Shown: positions 15,277 to 23,760 of the stretch, piece after piece
Layout of the letters: each line of letters begins with the position of its first letter
Numbering within the stretch: position 1 is the first letter of the stretch
Assembly (NCBI GenBank): GCA_020637215.1
Contig: JACJWI010000001.1
Coordinates: forward strand, 1-64,000
Direction: 5' to 3'
Length of the DNA: 64,000 bases
Source: Microthrixaceae bacterium
GTDB taxonomy: Bacteria > Actinomycetota > Acidimicrobiia > Acidimicrobiales > Microtrichaceae
Notes under the pieces: generated by a model
The model's input: the letters and a program-made list of their open reading frames with translations, nothing else
Databases searched by the model: none
What the model was told of the DNA's origin: nothing
Translations under genes and position numbers: made by a program

Positions 15277-16359
15277 TCAGTGTACGGGCCGATCCGCGGA
15301 TCGTGGCGTGACCGGGGCCGTGGCGCGATCGGCCACCAGGTCCGCGGCCAACGCACCCGCCGCGACCGCGGCGGCGAAGAAGATCGGGTCCTCGGACACG
15401 TCGCGACCCATCGTGGTCACCCGGAGTCCGGCGCTCCCCAGCAGGTCGGCCGGGTCGGGGGTGTCGCTGACGACGAGCGGCTGCACCCCCGTCAGCTCGG
15501 ACAGCTCCTCGACCAGCTCCGACGGGGACGAGGCGACCCGGGGCGAGGTGCGGCTCAACCGGGCGACCGTCTCGGTGTGGTGCGACACGCCCCGGTGGCG
15601 TTCCCTGCCGTCGCCGGCCGATGCCCGGACGCACAGCACCGTGTCACCCCCCAGGGCGGCGGCGGTGTCGATCACCGACGCGGCCTCGATCGCGGTGGTG
15701 CCGAGGGCTGTGCCGGTGCCCACCACCCCCGGTCCCATCCCGACGATGACCACCTCGGCGCCGAGGGTGTGGACCGCCAACCCCAACGCCGAGGCCACCG
15801 TGACCGCCTCGAGGTCGCCGCCGAAGGCGTGGCCCGCGGTGACGGTGCCGACCAGCGTTCCGTCGGTGCGCAGCCGCGCCACCAGGTCCGACAGGGCGAG
15901 CGGCAGGGCGGCTCCGTCGGTCATGACGTACGCGACCCGGGTTCCGGGCCGACGCTCGGCCACGGCGAGCGCGACCAGCGGCACCTGGCTGTGAACGGTG
16001 CAGGCCACGACCGGCACCCCGGCGATCGGGCGGTCGCACTCGGGATGCACGAGCTCGGAGGTGCCGACGTCGGCCTGCAGCGACGTGTAGCGCATCTTCA
16101 TGACGTGGTCGGGGCCGGGGGCCACCAGCTCGCGTCGGGACAGGTTCCAGTGCACCACGTGCCAGCCGCCGGTTCCCAGGCCGAGCTCGACCGCGGTCGT
16201 GTTCAGGACCACCTCGTCACCGACGGCGCACTCGCCGACCAGCTCGACCAGGGCGTAGGCCCGCGCCGGGCTCCCGTCGGCCATGGCGACCGCGACGCGC
16301 TGCAGGCCGGGGCGCGCCGAGAGCACCTCGGTGACCGTCGCGGTGCGGAACGTCGGCAT
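15277..16359 (-). CDS. DUF3866 family protein
   Basis: A 360-residue protein of the DUF3866 family. It starts with a small beta-rich domain (residues ~1-90, with VGDEVVLNTTAVELGLGTGG and GWHVVHWNL) and continues with a Rossmann-like alpha/beta region containing HVMKMRYTSLQADVG, VVACTVHSQVPLVALAVAE and VIVGMGPGVVGTGTALGTTA. The family has no assigned biochemical role. It lies 12 bp downstream of pafA and directly upstream of pafB, so it is part of the pupylation gene neighbourhood and could be functionally linked to it; that link is inference. Confidence 0.8.
   Translation of the reverse strand: MPTFRTATVTEVLSARPGLQRVAVAMADGSPARAYALVELVGECAVGDEVVLNTTAVELGLGTGGWHVVHWNLSRRELVAPGPDHVMKMRYTSLQADVGTSELVHPECDRPIAGVPVVACTVHSQVPLVALAVAERRPGTRVAYVMTDGAALPLALSDLVARLRTDGTLVGTVTAGHAFGGDLEAVTVASALGLAVHTLGAEVVIVGMGPGVVGTGTALGTTAIEAASVIDTAAALGGDTVLCVRASAGDGRERHRGVSHHTETVARLSRTSPRVASSPSELVEELSELTGVQPLVVSDTPDPADLLGSAGLRVTTMGRDVSEDPIFFAAAVAAGALAADLVADRATAPVTPRSADRPVH
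15279..15284 (-). promoter_or_regulatory. -10 element (TACACT) for pafBC
   Basis: It ends 8 nt before the pafB GTG at 15270 and overlaps the last base of the DUF3866 stop codon. Confidence 0.5.
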
Positions 16360-16371
16360 CGGTGCGTGGGG

Positions 16372-17730
16372 TCAGAGCGATTCGATGAGGCGCTCGACCC
16401 GCTCGTCGTGGGCCTTGAACGGGTCCTTGCACAGCACGGTGCGCTGGGCCTGGTCGTTGAGCTTCAGGTGCACCCAGTCGACGGTGTAGTCGCGCTTGCG
16501 CTCCTTGGCGGTGCGGATGAACTCGCCCCGCAGCCTGGCCCGGGTGGTCTGCGGCGGGGTGTCGACCGCCTCCTCGATGTCGGCGTCGGTCACGATGCGC
16601 TCGACCCGACCCGCCCGCTGCAGCTTGTAGAACACCGAGCGGTTCCGGCTGATGTCGTGGTACTGCAGGTCGAGCAGCGCCACGCGCGGATGCGACAGCG
16701 GCAGGTCGTGGCGTTCCCGGAACGCCTCGATCAGGTTGTGCTTGGTCACCCAGTCGACCTCGCGGTCCAGGCTGAGTGGGTCGCGCTCCAGGCCGGTGAC
16801 GACGTGCTCCCACATGTCGAGCGACTGCTTCTCCTCGGGGGACAGGTCGTGGTTGTCGGCGTAGCGCAGCGCTCGGTTCAGGTACTCGGTCTGGATCTCG
16901 AGCGCCGAGGCCTCGCGGCCGTTGGCCAGGCGGACACGGCGGGTGCAGGTGATGTCGTGGGAGATCTCGCGGATGGCGCGGATCGGGTTCTCGAGCGTCA
17001 TGTCGCGCAGCACCACCGTCGGGTCCTCGAGCATGCGCAGCAGCAGTGCGGTGGCCCCCACCTTCAGGTAGGTGGCGTACTCGCTCATGTTGGAGTCGCC
17101 GACGATCACGTGCAGACGCCGGTACCGGTCGGAGTCCGCGTGGGGTTCGTCGCGGGTGTTGATGATCGGCCGGGACCTGGTGGTGGCCGAGCTGACGCCC
17201 TCCCAGATGTGCTCGGCGCGCTGCGCCATGGAGAACTGGGCGCCGCGGGCGGTCTGGAGGACCTTGCCGGCCCCGGCGTAGATCTGGCGGCTCACCAGGA
17301 ACGGGATCAGGACCTCGGTGTAGTGGGTGAGGTCGTCGTGGCGGCTGGTCAGGTAGTTCTCGTGGCAGCCGTAGCTGTTGCCGGCCGAGTCGGTGTTGTT
17401 GCGGAACAGGTAGATGTCGCCGCGGATGCCCTCTTCGGCCAGGCGCTGCTCGGCGGACTCGAGGAGCTGCTCGAGGATCCGTTCGCCGGCCTTGTCGTGG
17501 GCGACCAGGTCGGCGAGGGAGTCGCACTCCGGGGTGGCGTACTCGGGGTGCGAACCGACGTCGAGGTAGAGCCGGGCGCCGTTGGCCAGGAAGACGTTGG
17601 AGGAGCGACCCCACGAAACGACCCGTCGGAACAGGTAGCGGGCGACCTCGTCGGGGCTGAGACGACGTTGGCCGCGCAGGGTGCAGGTGACGCCGTACTC
17701 GTTCTCCAGGCCGTAGATCCGTCGGTCCAT
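16372..17730 (-). CDS. pafA: Pup-protein ligase PafA
   Basis: A 452-residue carboxylate-amine ligase of the glutamine-synthetase-like fold. Using ATP, it phosphorylates the C-terminal Glu of Pup and joins it to substrate lysines. Family hallmarks are the N-terminal [11 protein letters not shown] nucleotide/metal motif, [36 protein letters not shown] and [20 protein letters not shown]. It is easily told from Dop because it lacks the extra N-terminal loop after the first motif. It starts 63 bp downstream of prcA with its own TAGGTT hexamer 9 nt before the ATG. Confidence 0.97.
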   Translation of the reverse strand: MDRRIYGLENEYGVTCTLRGQRRLSPDEVARYLFRRVVSWGRSSNVFLANGARLYLDVGSHPEYATPECDSLADLVAHDKAGERILEQLLESAEQRLAEEGIRGDIYLFRNNTDSAGNSYGCHENYLTSRHDDLTHYTEVLIPFLVSRQIYAGAGKVLQTARGAQFSMAQRAEHIWEGVSSATTRSRPIINTRDEPHADSDRYRRLHVIVGDSNMSEYATYLKVGATALLLRMLEDPTVVLRDMTLENPIRAIREISHDITCTRRVRLANGREASALEIQTEYLNRALRYADNHDLSPEEKQSLDMWEHVVTGLERDPLSLDREVDWVTKHNLIEAFRERHDLPLSHPRVALLDLQYHDISRNRSVFYKLQRAGRVERIVTDADIEEAVDTPPQTTRARLRGEFIRTAKERKRDYTVDWVHLKLNDQAQRTVLCKDPFKAHDERVERLIESL

Positions 17731-17739
17731 CGCCGGCTC

Positions 17740-17745
17740 AACCTA
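17740..17745 (-). promoter_or_regulatory. -10 element (TAGGTT) for pafA
   Basis: It ends 9 nt before ATG 17730 with no Shine-Dalgarno sequence, suggesting an internal promoter between prcA and pafA. Confidence 0.45.
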
Positions 17746-17792
17746 CCCCGGGACCTCTGCGGATCGGCGCGCTCCCGGAACGGCGCGCGGGT

Positions 17793-18476
17793 TCAGGACG
17801 GCTCGATCAGCGGGGTGAGCTCGTCGTCCTCGATACGCTGGAAGGTCCGGCGGCCGTTGCCCCGGGCCAGGACCGCGACCTCGAGCTCGGTGACCGGGAT
17901 GGTCCGCTCGGGTCCCGCCAGAGCGGTCACCGCGGCGTTCACCGCCTGGGCGAGGGTCCCGCCCTCGACCCACGCCGAGCCCATCCGCTCGCCGATGGCC
18001 TCCGCCTCGCCGCCGAGGACCGCCCATCCGGTCTCGTCGATCAGGGTGCCGTCGTAGAGGATGTGGAACAGCTGGTCGCCGGCGGGGTCGTGACCGACCT
18101 CGGCGACCAGGATCTCGACCTCCATCGGCTTCATCTCATGGGTGAAGACCTGGCCGAGGATCTGGGCGTACTGGTTGGCCAGGCTGCGGGCGTCGACGTC
18201 CTCTCGGCTGAAGGAGAAGCCCTTCAGGTCCGCGTGGCGGATGCCGGCGATGCGCAGCTGGTCGAACTCGTTGTACTTGCCGACGCCGGCGAAGCCGATC
18301 CGGTCGTAGATCTCCGACACCTTGCGCAGCATGCGCGACGGGTTCTCGGCGCACAGGAGGATGCCGCTGTCGAAGGTGCAGGCGACGAGCGCCCGTCCCC
18401 GGGCGATCCCCTTCCGGGCGTAGTCCGCCCGGTCCTTCATCATCTGCTCGGGGGCGACGTAGAACGGCATGGTCAT
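17793..18476 (-). CDS. prcA: proteasome alpha subunit
   Basis: A 227-residue alpha-type subunit that forms the outer rings and gate of the 20S particle. The N-terminal gate and H0 helix are visible ([20 protein letters not shown]). They are followed by [40 protein letters not shown] and [20 protein letters not shown], as in other actinobacterial PrcA. The protein is a little shorter at the C-terminus than the mycobacterial one (~248 residues). Its ATG overlaps the prcB stop (ATGA), which fits the equal stoichiometry of the two subunits. Confidence 0.96.
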   Translation of the reverse strand: MTMPFYVAPEQMMKDRADYARKGIARGRALVACTFDSGILLCAENPSRMLRKVSEIYDRIGFAGVGKYNEFDQLRIAGIRHADLKGFSFSREDVDARSLANQYAQILGQVFTHEMKPMEVEILVAEVGHDPAGDQLFHILYDGTLIDETGWAVLGGEAEAIGERMGSAWVEGGTLAQAVNAAVTALAGPERTIPVTELEVAVLARGNGRRTFQRIEDDELTPLIEPS

Positions 18477-19336
18477 GACGAGGCACCTCCGGATGAGCGC
18501 TCGTCCTCGAGCTGTTCGAACAGCGTCTGGTAGCGGGTGCGCAGGTCGTCGTCGGCGACACGCTCGAAGCCGTCGGCGCTGATGGTGGCGACCGCCGGGA
18601 AGATGCCCCTCAGCAGGTCGGGTCCGCCGGTGGCCGAGTCCTCGTCGGCGGCCTCGTAGAGGGCCCGCAGGACGAGGTCGATGACCGCGGTCCGTTCGAG
18701 GCCGTCGCGGAAGCCGAGCTTGACGACGGTGGCGGCGTGGAGGCTGCCCGATCCGGTCGCGGCGTGGTCGTGCTCCTCGTAGCGACCGCCGGTCACGTCG
18801 TACTGGAACAGCCGACCCCGCCCGGCGTGGGTGTCGTAGCCGGCGAACAGCGGCACCACCGCCAGGCCCTGCATGGCGGCGGGCAGGTGGTTGCGGACCA
18901 TCTGAGAGAGCTGGTTGGCCTTGCCCTCGAGCGAGATCGGGCTGCCCTCGACCTTCTCGTAGTGCTCGAGCTGCAGCTGGAACAGCCGCACCATCTCGAC
19001 CGCGGGTCCGGCCGCGCCGGCGATGGCGACCCCGGAGTGCCGATCGGCGGGGAAGACCTTCTCGATGCTGCGGTGGCTGATGAAGTTGCCGGAGGTGGCG
19101 CGGCGGTCACCGGCCATCACCACGCCTTCGGCGTAGCGCACGGCGACGCAGGTGGTCCCGTGGGTCACCGTCAGGCCCGGGCCGTGTCCGATGCCGGGTG
19201 CGCCTCCCAGGGTGGCTCCGGTTGCAGCAGCGGTGCCTGTGGGGTCGGGCAGCGGGGGGACGAGCCCGGCGCGACGCACGAGCTCGGCGAAGTTCGGACC
19301 CGGGTCGTCCTGGGGGCTGTAGAGGGGCAGGTTCAC
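18473..19336 (-). CDS. prcB: proteasome beta subunit
   Basis: A 287-residue proteolytic subunit made as a proprotein. The ~60-residue propeptide ends at VTHG and self-cleavage would expose Thr61 of [20 protein letters not shown], the catalytic N-terminal nucleophile. Conserved neighbours include [20 protein letters not shown] and the GTGS-like loop [15 protein letters not shown]. Start GTG 19336 has a TACGCT hexamer 7 nt upstream and no ribosome-binding site. The gene lies 73 bp after pup and is coupled to prcA. Confidence 0.96.
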   Translation of the reverse strand: MNLPLYSPQDDPGPNFAELVRRAGLVPPLPDPTGTAAATGATLGGAPGIGHGPGLTVTHGTTCVAVRYAEGVVMAGDRRATSGNFISHRSIEKVFPADRHSGVAIAGAAGPAVEMVRLFQLQLEHYEKVEGSPISLEGKANQLSQMVRNHLPAAMQGLAVVPLFAGYDTHAGRGRLFQYDVTGGRYEEHDHAATGSGSLHAATVVKLGFRDGLERTAVIDLVLRALYEAADEDSATGGPDLLRGIFPAVATISADGFERVADDDLRTRYQTLFEQLEDERSSGGASS

Positions 19337-19343
19337 GGGCGGC

Positions 19344-19349
19344 AGCGTA
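19344..19349 (-). promoter_or_regulatory. -10 element (TACGCT) for prcBA
   Basis: It lies in the 73-bp pup-prcB gap and ends 7 nt before GTG 19336, so prcBA may have a leaderless transcript separate from pup. Confidence 0.5.
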
Positions 19350-19409
19350 CAAGTTGGTCGCCGCGGACCGAGGACCGCCCCGGTCGGGGCGAGCCGCGGT
19401 CCGTGCGGA

Positions 19410-19604
19410 CTACTGGCCGCCCTTCTGGATGTAGGCCTTGACGAAGTCGTCGGCGTTGGTCTCGAGCACGTCGTCGATCTCGTCGAGCAGCTCGTCGAGC
19501 TCGGCCTTGATCTTCTCGCCGGCCTCGGTCGCCGCCGGAGTGGCCTCGACCTCGTCGGAGCGACGCTGGGGGGCCGGCTTCTTCTTGAGTTCTCGTTCTG
19601 CCAT
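19410..19604 (-). CDS. pup: prokaryotic ubiquitin-like protein Pup
   Basis: A 64-residue, largely disordered modifier. The central helical region that binds the Mpa/ARC coiled coil is visible ([20 protein letters not shown]), and the protein ends [15 protein letters not shown]. The terminal Gln means it must be deamidated by Dop before PafA can attach it. The start ATG 19604 has an excellent Shine-Dalgarno sequence (GGAGGTGA, 8 nt upstream), unlike most neighbours, so it is translated from a leadered mRNA. Confidence 0.97.
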   Translation of the reverse strand: MAERELKKKPAPQRRSDEVEATPAATEAGEKIKAELDELLDEIDDVLETNADDFVKAYIQKGGQ

Positions 19605-19631
19605 CTGGGGGTTCACCTCCGCGTCAGCTGC

Positions 19632-19637
19632 ACGGTA
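19632..19637 (-). promoter_or_regulatory. possible -10 element (TACCGT) for pup
   Basis: It lies 27 nt upstream of the pup ATG, leaving room for a short leader that contains the GGAGGTGA ribosome-binding site. No good -35 hexamer is visible. Confidence 0.35.
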
Positions 19638-19677
19638 CCGCGGCCGCCGTCGGAGTCGGGTGCACATTCCCCCGCTC

Positions 19678-19719
19678 TGTCCCGCACCAGCGCGGTGATC
19701 ACGACGTCTGTGCGGGACA
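19678..19719. promoter_or_regulatory. inverted repeat between dop and pup
   Basis: A perfect 10-bp inverted repeat (TGTCCCGCAC 19678-19687 and GTGCGGGACA 19710-19719) with a 22-nt spacer that itself centres on the palindrome GTGATCAC. It lies in the 140-bp gap between the dop stop and pup start, upstream of the putative pup -10. It could be a terminator/attenuator for dop or an operator. Confidence 0.5.
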
Positions 19720-19744
19720 AAGCCGGCGTGGGCGTGGGGGCGGG

Positions 19745-21259
19745 TCAGCGGCCGAGCCGGTCGAGCAGGTCCGCGGCCGACGCCGCGGTGGCGAGCAGCT
19801 CGCCGACGTGCTCCTCGGTTCCCCGGGTCGGCTCCAGCATCGGCACCCGCCTCAGGGCCGGTGCGCCGGTGTCGAACACCAACGAGTCCCAGTTGGCGGC
19901 CACGATCTGCGACGCGAACCGTGCCAGGCAGCCGCCCCGGAAGAACGCCCGGGTCCCCACCGGGGCGTCGGTCACCGCCTGCTCGACCTCGTCGTCGTCG
20001 GTCAACCGCTCCAGACCCAGCCGTCGGGCCAGACCGCGCCCAGGGCGCAGGTCGTGGTACTGCAGGTCCATGGCGGCCAGTCGGGGGTCGGACCACTCCA
20101 AGCCGTCCCGTTCCCGGTACGCCCGGTACAGGCGGTACTTGGCCACCCAGTCGAGCTGGTCCGCCAAGCTCATCGGGTCTCCGTCCAGACCCGAGAGCAC
20201 CGACTCCCAGCGGGTGAGGATCTCTTCACCGACAGTCTCGGGACCGAGCACCTCCAGTCCCCGGGACTCGGCGTAGGCACGGGCCCGGCCGTACAGGTCC
20301 CACTGCAGGTCCAGAGCGGTGCGGCGGGACCCGTCGGCCATCTCGAGCGGCTCGGCCAGCGACAGGTCCCACGACACGGCCTGCATCGCCGCCACCGGTC
20401 GGGCCAACCGCAGGGGCTCGCCGAGGGCGTCGTCCTCGATCATGGCGAGCACCAACGCCGTGGTCCCGAGCTTGAGGAAGGTCTGGACCTCGCTCAGGTT
20501 GGCGTCGCCGGTGATCACGTGCAGCCGGCGGTACTTCTGGGCGTCCGCGTGCGGTTCGTCGCGGGTGTTGATGATCGGCCGCTTGAGGGTGGTCTCGAGG
20601 CCGACCTCCTCCTCGAAGAAGTCGGCGCGCTGGGTCAGCTGGAACGGCACCTCGTCGGTGCGCATGCCCGGGGCCTCGGATCCGACCTTGCCCGCTCCGG
20701 TGAAGATCTGGCGGGTCACCAGGTGCGCGGTCGCGTGGGCGACGATGCGCCCGAACGGGACCGCCCGGTCGACCAGGAAGTTCTCGTGGCAGCCGTAGCT
20801 GTTGCCCTTGCCGTCGGAGTTGTTCTTGTAGACGACGATTTCCTGGCCCTCGGGCAGCGCGGCGCGCGCCGCGGCCATCGAGCGGATCAGGATCTCCTCA
20901 CCGGCGCGGTCGTGTACCAGCGCGGTTCGGGCGTCGGGCGCCTCGGGGCAGGAGTACTCGGGGTGGGCGTGGTCCACGTAGTAGCGGGCCCCGTTGGTGA
21001 GCACCGCGTTGACCAGGTGCGTCTCGACCTCGGGCGCCAGCGACAGCAGCAAGGCCTCCTCGCGGGCGTCGTTGCCGGGCGACTCGTCGTCGAAGTTCCA
21101 ACCGACCCGCTGCGTGCGGTGCGCGCCACGCTCACCCTCGAGGGCGGCCAGGTACGAGTTGATCAGGATCGACGACGCCGAGATCGGGTTGGACTCCTCG
21201 GCCCCCCGCACGAGGATCCCGTACTCGGTCTCGATCCCGCAGATCTTGGGAATGGCCAC
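19745..21259 (-). CDS. dop: Pup deamidase/depupylase Dop
   Basis: A 504-residue PafA homologue that converts the C-terminal Gln of Pup to Glu and can also remove Pup from substrates. It has [54 protein letters not shown] and [20 protein letters not shown]. The insert between the first motif and the HPEYS motif (residues ~18-70, ISASSILINSYLAALEGERG) is the Dop-specific loop absent from PafA. GTG 21259 lies 8 nt after a TAGGGT hexamer. It begins 41 bp downstream of the lipoprotein glycosidase gene. Confidence 0.97.
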   Translation of the reverse strand: MAIPKICGIETEYGILVRGAEESNPISASSILINSYLAALEGERGAHRTQRVGWNFDDESPGNDAREEALLLSLAPEVETHLVNAVLTNGARYYVDHAHPEYSCPEAPDARTALVHDRAGEEILIRSMAAARAALPEGQEIVVYKNNSDGKGNSYGCHENFLVDRAVPFGRIVAHATAHLVTRQIFTGAGKVGSEAPGMRTDEVPFQLTQRADFFEEEVGLETTLKRPIINTRDEPHADAQKYRRLHVITGDANLSEVQTFLKLGTTALVLAMIEDDALGEPLRLARPVAAMQAVSWDLSLAEPLEMADGSRRTALDLQWDLYGRARAYAESRGLEVLGPETVGEEILTRWESVLSGLDGDPMSLADQLDWVAKYRLYRAYRERDGLEWSDPRLAAMDLQYHDLRPGRGLARRLGLERLTDDDEVEQAVTDAPVGTRAFFRGGCLARFASQIVAANWDSLVFDTGAPALRRVPMLEPTRGTEEHVGELLATAASAADLLDRLGR

Positions 21260-21267
21260 GGCCCGGC

Positions 21268-21273
21268 ACCCTA
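21268..21273 (-). promoter_or_regulatory. -10 element (TAGGGT) for dop
   Basis: It ends 8 nt before GTG 21259 within the 40-bp gap after the glycosidase stop, so dop can be expressed independently of the upstream carbohydrate genes. Confidence 0.5.
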
Positions 21274-21299
21274 GGGCATCGGGTTGCGGGCCCGGTCGG

Positions 21300-22349
21300 T
21301 CACTTCACGACGCTGAGGGTGACCGACGGGTCGACCCGCAGGTACACGATCGACGCCGAACGTCCGCCGTTGGTGCTCTCGAGTCCGGCGGCGAAGGACG
21401 CGTAGATCGCCCGCTGGGCACCGTCGAGGTCGGTGAAGAAGCTGAGGCCGCCCGGGCCGGTGCGGCCGTTGGACGAGGCCAGCCACGGCCCGGTCGGATC
21501 GCTGGTGCACGGTCCGGTCGGGGTCGCGCAGCGGGCGATCCCGGTGCGGTAGGCCGCCTCGTACCAGCGCCCGGCCGAGTACGACAGCAGGTAGTTGCGT
21601 CGGACGCGGTCGTAGACCATCGAGGGGTTCTCGATGAAGTGGTACTCCCACGGGTACTGACGGCCGAGGACCGCGGTGGGCCAGCCGGAGATCCACCCGT
21701 TGCCGTCGAGGGCGAACACGTGGATCGGCGTCTCGGTGCCGCCGAACGCGACGTACAGCCAGCGTCGACCCTCGGCGTCGGTGAACACGTCCGGGTCGAG
21801 AGCGCCGTGATCGCCCAGGCCGCAGGTCATCGGGACGGGGTCGGCGACGAACGGACCCATCGGCGAGGTGGCGATGGCCCGACCGACGCACTGGGGGTTG
21901 GCCGGATCCGGCGCTCCGATGCGGTCGGTGCTGAAGTACATGACCCAGTGGTCGCCGAACCGGGCCACGCTGGGCGCCCAGAACTGGTTGGGGTTGGCCG
22001 CCCACGCCGGGGCGGTGGGCATGGCGTTGGTGGTGACGGCGTTCTTGTCCCACAGGTTGTACGGGCGCGACAGGTCGGTCAGCCGGGTGACGGGGGCACG
22101 GACGTGGCTGTTGGAGCCGTACACGTAGTAGGCGCCGCCCTCGGTGAGCACGAACGGGTCGGAGGTCTCCGGCAGGCGGACCGCCTCGACGCCGACCTTG
22201 GTGACGGGACCGAGCGGCACCTGGCAGCCGCTGAGGAGGGCGATCGCACCCACGAGAGCGATCGTGGCCGCTCCGGCGCGGCGGTGACGTCGACGCGGTC
22301 GGTCGGTGGCTTCCGGGGTCGTGGCGTCCCGAGTGGTGGTGTCGGTCAT
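21300..22349 (-). CDS. lipoprotein glycoside hydrolase, GH43-like
   Basis: A 349-residue predicted lipoprotein. The N-terminus has a basic stretch, a hydrophobic segment (AGAATIALVGAIALLSGC) and the lipobox LLSGC, so Cys is the expected lipid anchor. The mature part has features of five-bladed beta-propeller glycosidases of the GH43 type: SDPFVLTEGGAYYVYGSNSH, NQFWAPSVARFGDHWVMYFS, GALDPDVFTDAEGRRWLYVA and ENPSMVYDRVRRNYLLSYSA. These give acidic residues in the expected blades. The substrate is unknown, possibly an arabinan-like cell-wall glycan. Its ATG overlaps the stop of the upstream GT39-like gene (ATGA). Confidence 0.75.
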   Translation of the reverse strand: MTDTTTRDATTPEATDRPRRRHRRAGAATIALVGAIALLSGCQVPLGPVTKVGVEAVRLPETSDPFVLTEGGAYYVYGSNSHVRAPVTRLTDLSRPYNLWDKNAVTTNAMPTAPAWAANPNQFWAPSVARFGDHWVMYFSTDRIGAPDPANPQCVGRAIATSPMGPFVADPVPMTCGLGDHGALDPDVFTDAEGRRWLYVAFGGTETPIHVFALDGNGWISGWPTAVLGRQYPWEYHFIENPSMVYDRVRRNYLLSYSAGRWYEAAYRTGIARCATPTGPCTSDPTGPWLASSNGRTGPGGLSFFTDLDGAQRAIYASFAAGLESTNGGRSASIVYLRVDPSVTLSVVK

Positions 22350-23695
22350 GAGCCACTCCCCTGCTCGTAGTCCGCGGGCGCGACGGCGGACGCCGACGCA
22401 CGCGCGGATCCTACCGATGCGGCTCCGGCCCGGCCCCGGCTCGTCCACCACGCGGCGAGGTAGCCGACGCCGATGGCCATGAGCAGGTCGAAGGGACCGC
22501 GCAGCCGCGGCACCGACACCGTCACCAGCGACAGCGCGACGAACCCGGCGACCACGGCGAGCGCCGGCCACGTCCGGCGGTCCCGGATGCGCAGCACGAC
22601 CCCTGCGGTCCCGGCGAGCACCAGCAGCGGGAACGTGAACAGGGTCGCGTCCCGGAACCGCGGGTCGCGGCCGTCGACGTACTCGGCCTCGAACGCCTGG
22701 AAGCCGGGGACCTCCAACATGGTGGCCGCTCCGCTGGCGGCCCGACGCAGCACCGATGTGGGCTCCTCGCGGATCCCGTCGACCGCCAGACCGGTCAGGT
22801 GATCGCTCCATGCGGCCTCGTCGTCCTGCAGTGCCCAGACGCCGTGGTCGCGGTACCAACTCGACACCGTCGGGTCCATGAAGCCGCCGGACTCGATCGC
22901 TGGGGGTCCGTACATGGCGGCGAGGGTGAACCCGTCGGAGGTGACGAGCTTGGGGGTTCCGACCTCGACCGCGTTGCGCAGCGCCCAGGGGGCGACCACG
23001 GCGACCGAGACCCCGAACGCCGCCGCGGCCCGCCGCCAGCCCACCGAGCGGACGGCGACCACGACCACGACCAGGACGACCAGGTAGGCGTTGGGGCGGG
23101 TGAGCATCAGCAGGCCGCTGAGCGCTCCGGCCAGCACGAACCGGTCCTCGAGGACGGAGAGGAGCACTCCCATCATCAGGAGCAGCCCGAGCGACTCGGT
23201 CATGGTGACGGTGTCGTTGGCGATCAGGCTGGGGGTGACCGCCACGACCAGCCCGGCGACCAGCCCGGCGCGGTCACCTGCGATCCGACGGGCGTAGGCG
23301 ACGGTCACGACGATCAGAGCAGCGCCGATCCCGACCGCGAGCAGTCGCCCCGGCCACAGGGCGTCGGGTCCGCTCAGCCGCATCGGCAGCGACAGGAGGA
23401 ACGGGTACAGCGGTGGGCGGAAGGCGGTGGGGTGCAGGGCCTCACCGGGGAACGACGCGACGAAGCCCCGGCCGGCGGCCAGGGACCGGGCCAGATCCAC
23501 GTACTGGCGGGCGTCGGAGCGCGGCACCCAGTTCGGCGAGATCACGGCCCAGTGCAGGAGTCGGACGATGACTCCGACGACGACCGGCACGACCCACGGC
23601 GGGCGACGACGGGTCGGTTCCGCCGCAGATCCCGGCTCGCCGTCGACCGGTGGCTCGGCGGCGACCGCGGGGTGGCGCACCGCGGTGACGTCCAT
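22346..23695 (-). CDS. GT39/ArnT-like multi-pass membrane glycosyltransferase
   Basis: A 449-residue membrane protein with about ten hydrophobic segments. The first extracytoplasmic loop has SDARQYVDLARSLAAGRGFV followed by HPTAFRPPLYPFLLSLPMRL, the acidic/Tyr-rich pattern of the PMT/ArnT (GT-C) fold, which uses polyprenyl-phosphate sugars outside the cell. The acceptor is unknown. It forms a two-gene unit with the lipoprotein glycosidase and is inserted between dop and mpa. A TAGAGT hexamer ends 6 nt before ATG 23695. Confidence 0.75.
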   Translation of the reverse strand: MDVTAVRHPAVAAEPPVDGEPGSAAEPTRRRPPWVVPVVVGVIVRLLHWAVISPNWVPRSDARQYVDLARSLAAGRGFVASFPGEALHPTAFRPPLYPFLLSLPMRLSGPDALWPGRLLAVGIGAALIVVTVAYARRIAGDRAGLVAGLVVAVTPSLIANDTVTMTESLGLLLMMGVLLSVLEDRFVLAGALSGLLMLTRPNAYLVVLVVVVVAVRSVGWRRAAAAFGVSVAVVAPWALRNAVEVGTPKLVTSDGFTLAAMYGPPAIESGGFMDPTVSSWYRDHGVWALQDDEAAWSDHLTGLAVDGIREEPTSVLRRAASGAATMLEVPGFQAFEAEYVDGRDPRFRDATLFTFPLLVLAGTAGVVLRIRDRRTWPALAVVAGFVALSLVTVSVPRLRGPFDLLMAIGVGYLAAWWTSRGRAGAASVGSARASASAVAPADYEQGSGS

Positions 23696-23701
23696 CGGTC
23701 G

Positions 23702-23707
23702 ACTCTA
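23702..23707 (-). promoter_or_regulatory. -10 element (TAGAGT) for the GT39-glycosidase pair
   Basis: It ends 6 nt before ATG 23695, so the carbohydrate pair has its own leaderless promoter rather than depending on mpa read-through. Confidence 0.5.
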
Positions 23708-23760
23708 CGGAGGAGGCGGCATGATCCCACCCCTCGCGCGGGCGAGCCCGGCGGGGCGGT

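Noticed and set aside
14389..18057. Plus-strand open frame of more than 1200 codons across pafB-DUF3866-pafA-prcA
   Set aside because: It lies opposite four well-supported genes and its protein is repetitive and domain-free.
18510..18523. Perfect palindrome GCTGTTCGAACAGC inside prcB
   Set aside because: It looks superficially like an SOS box, but lacks the TCGAAC-N4-GTTCGA spacing and is inside coding sequence near the prcB 3' end.
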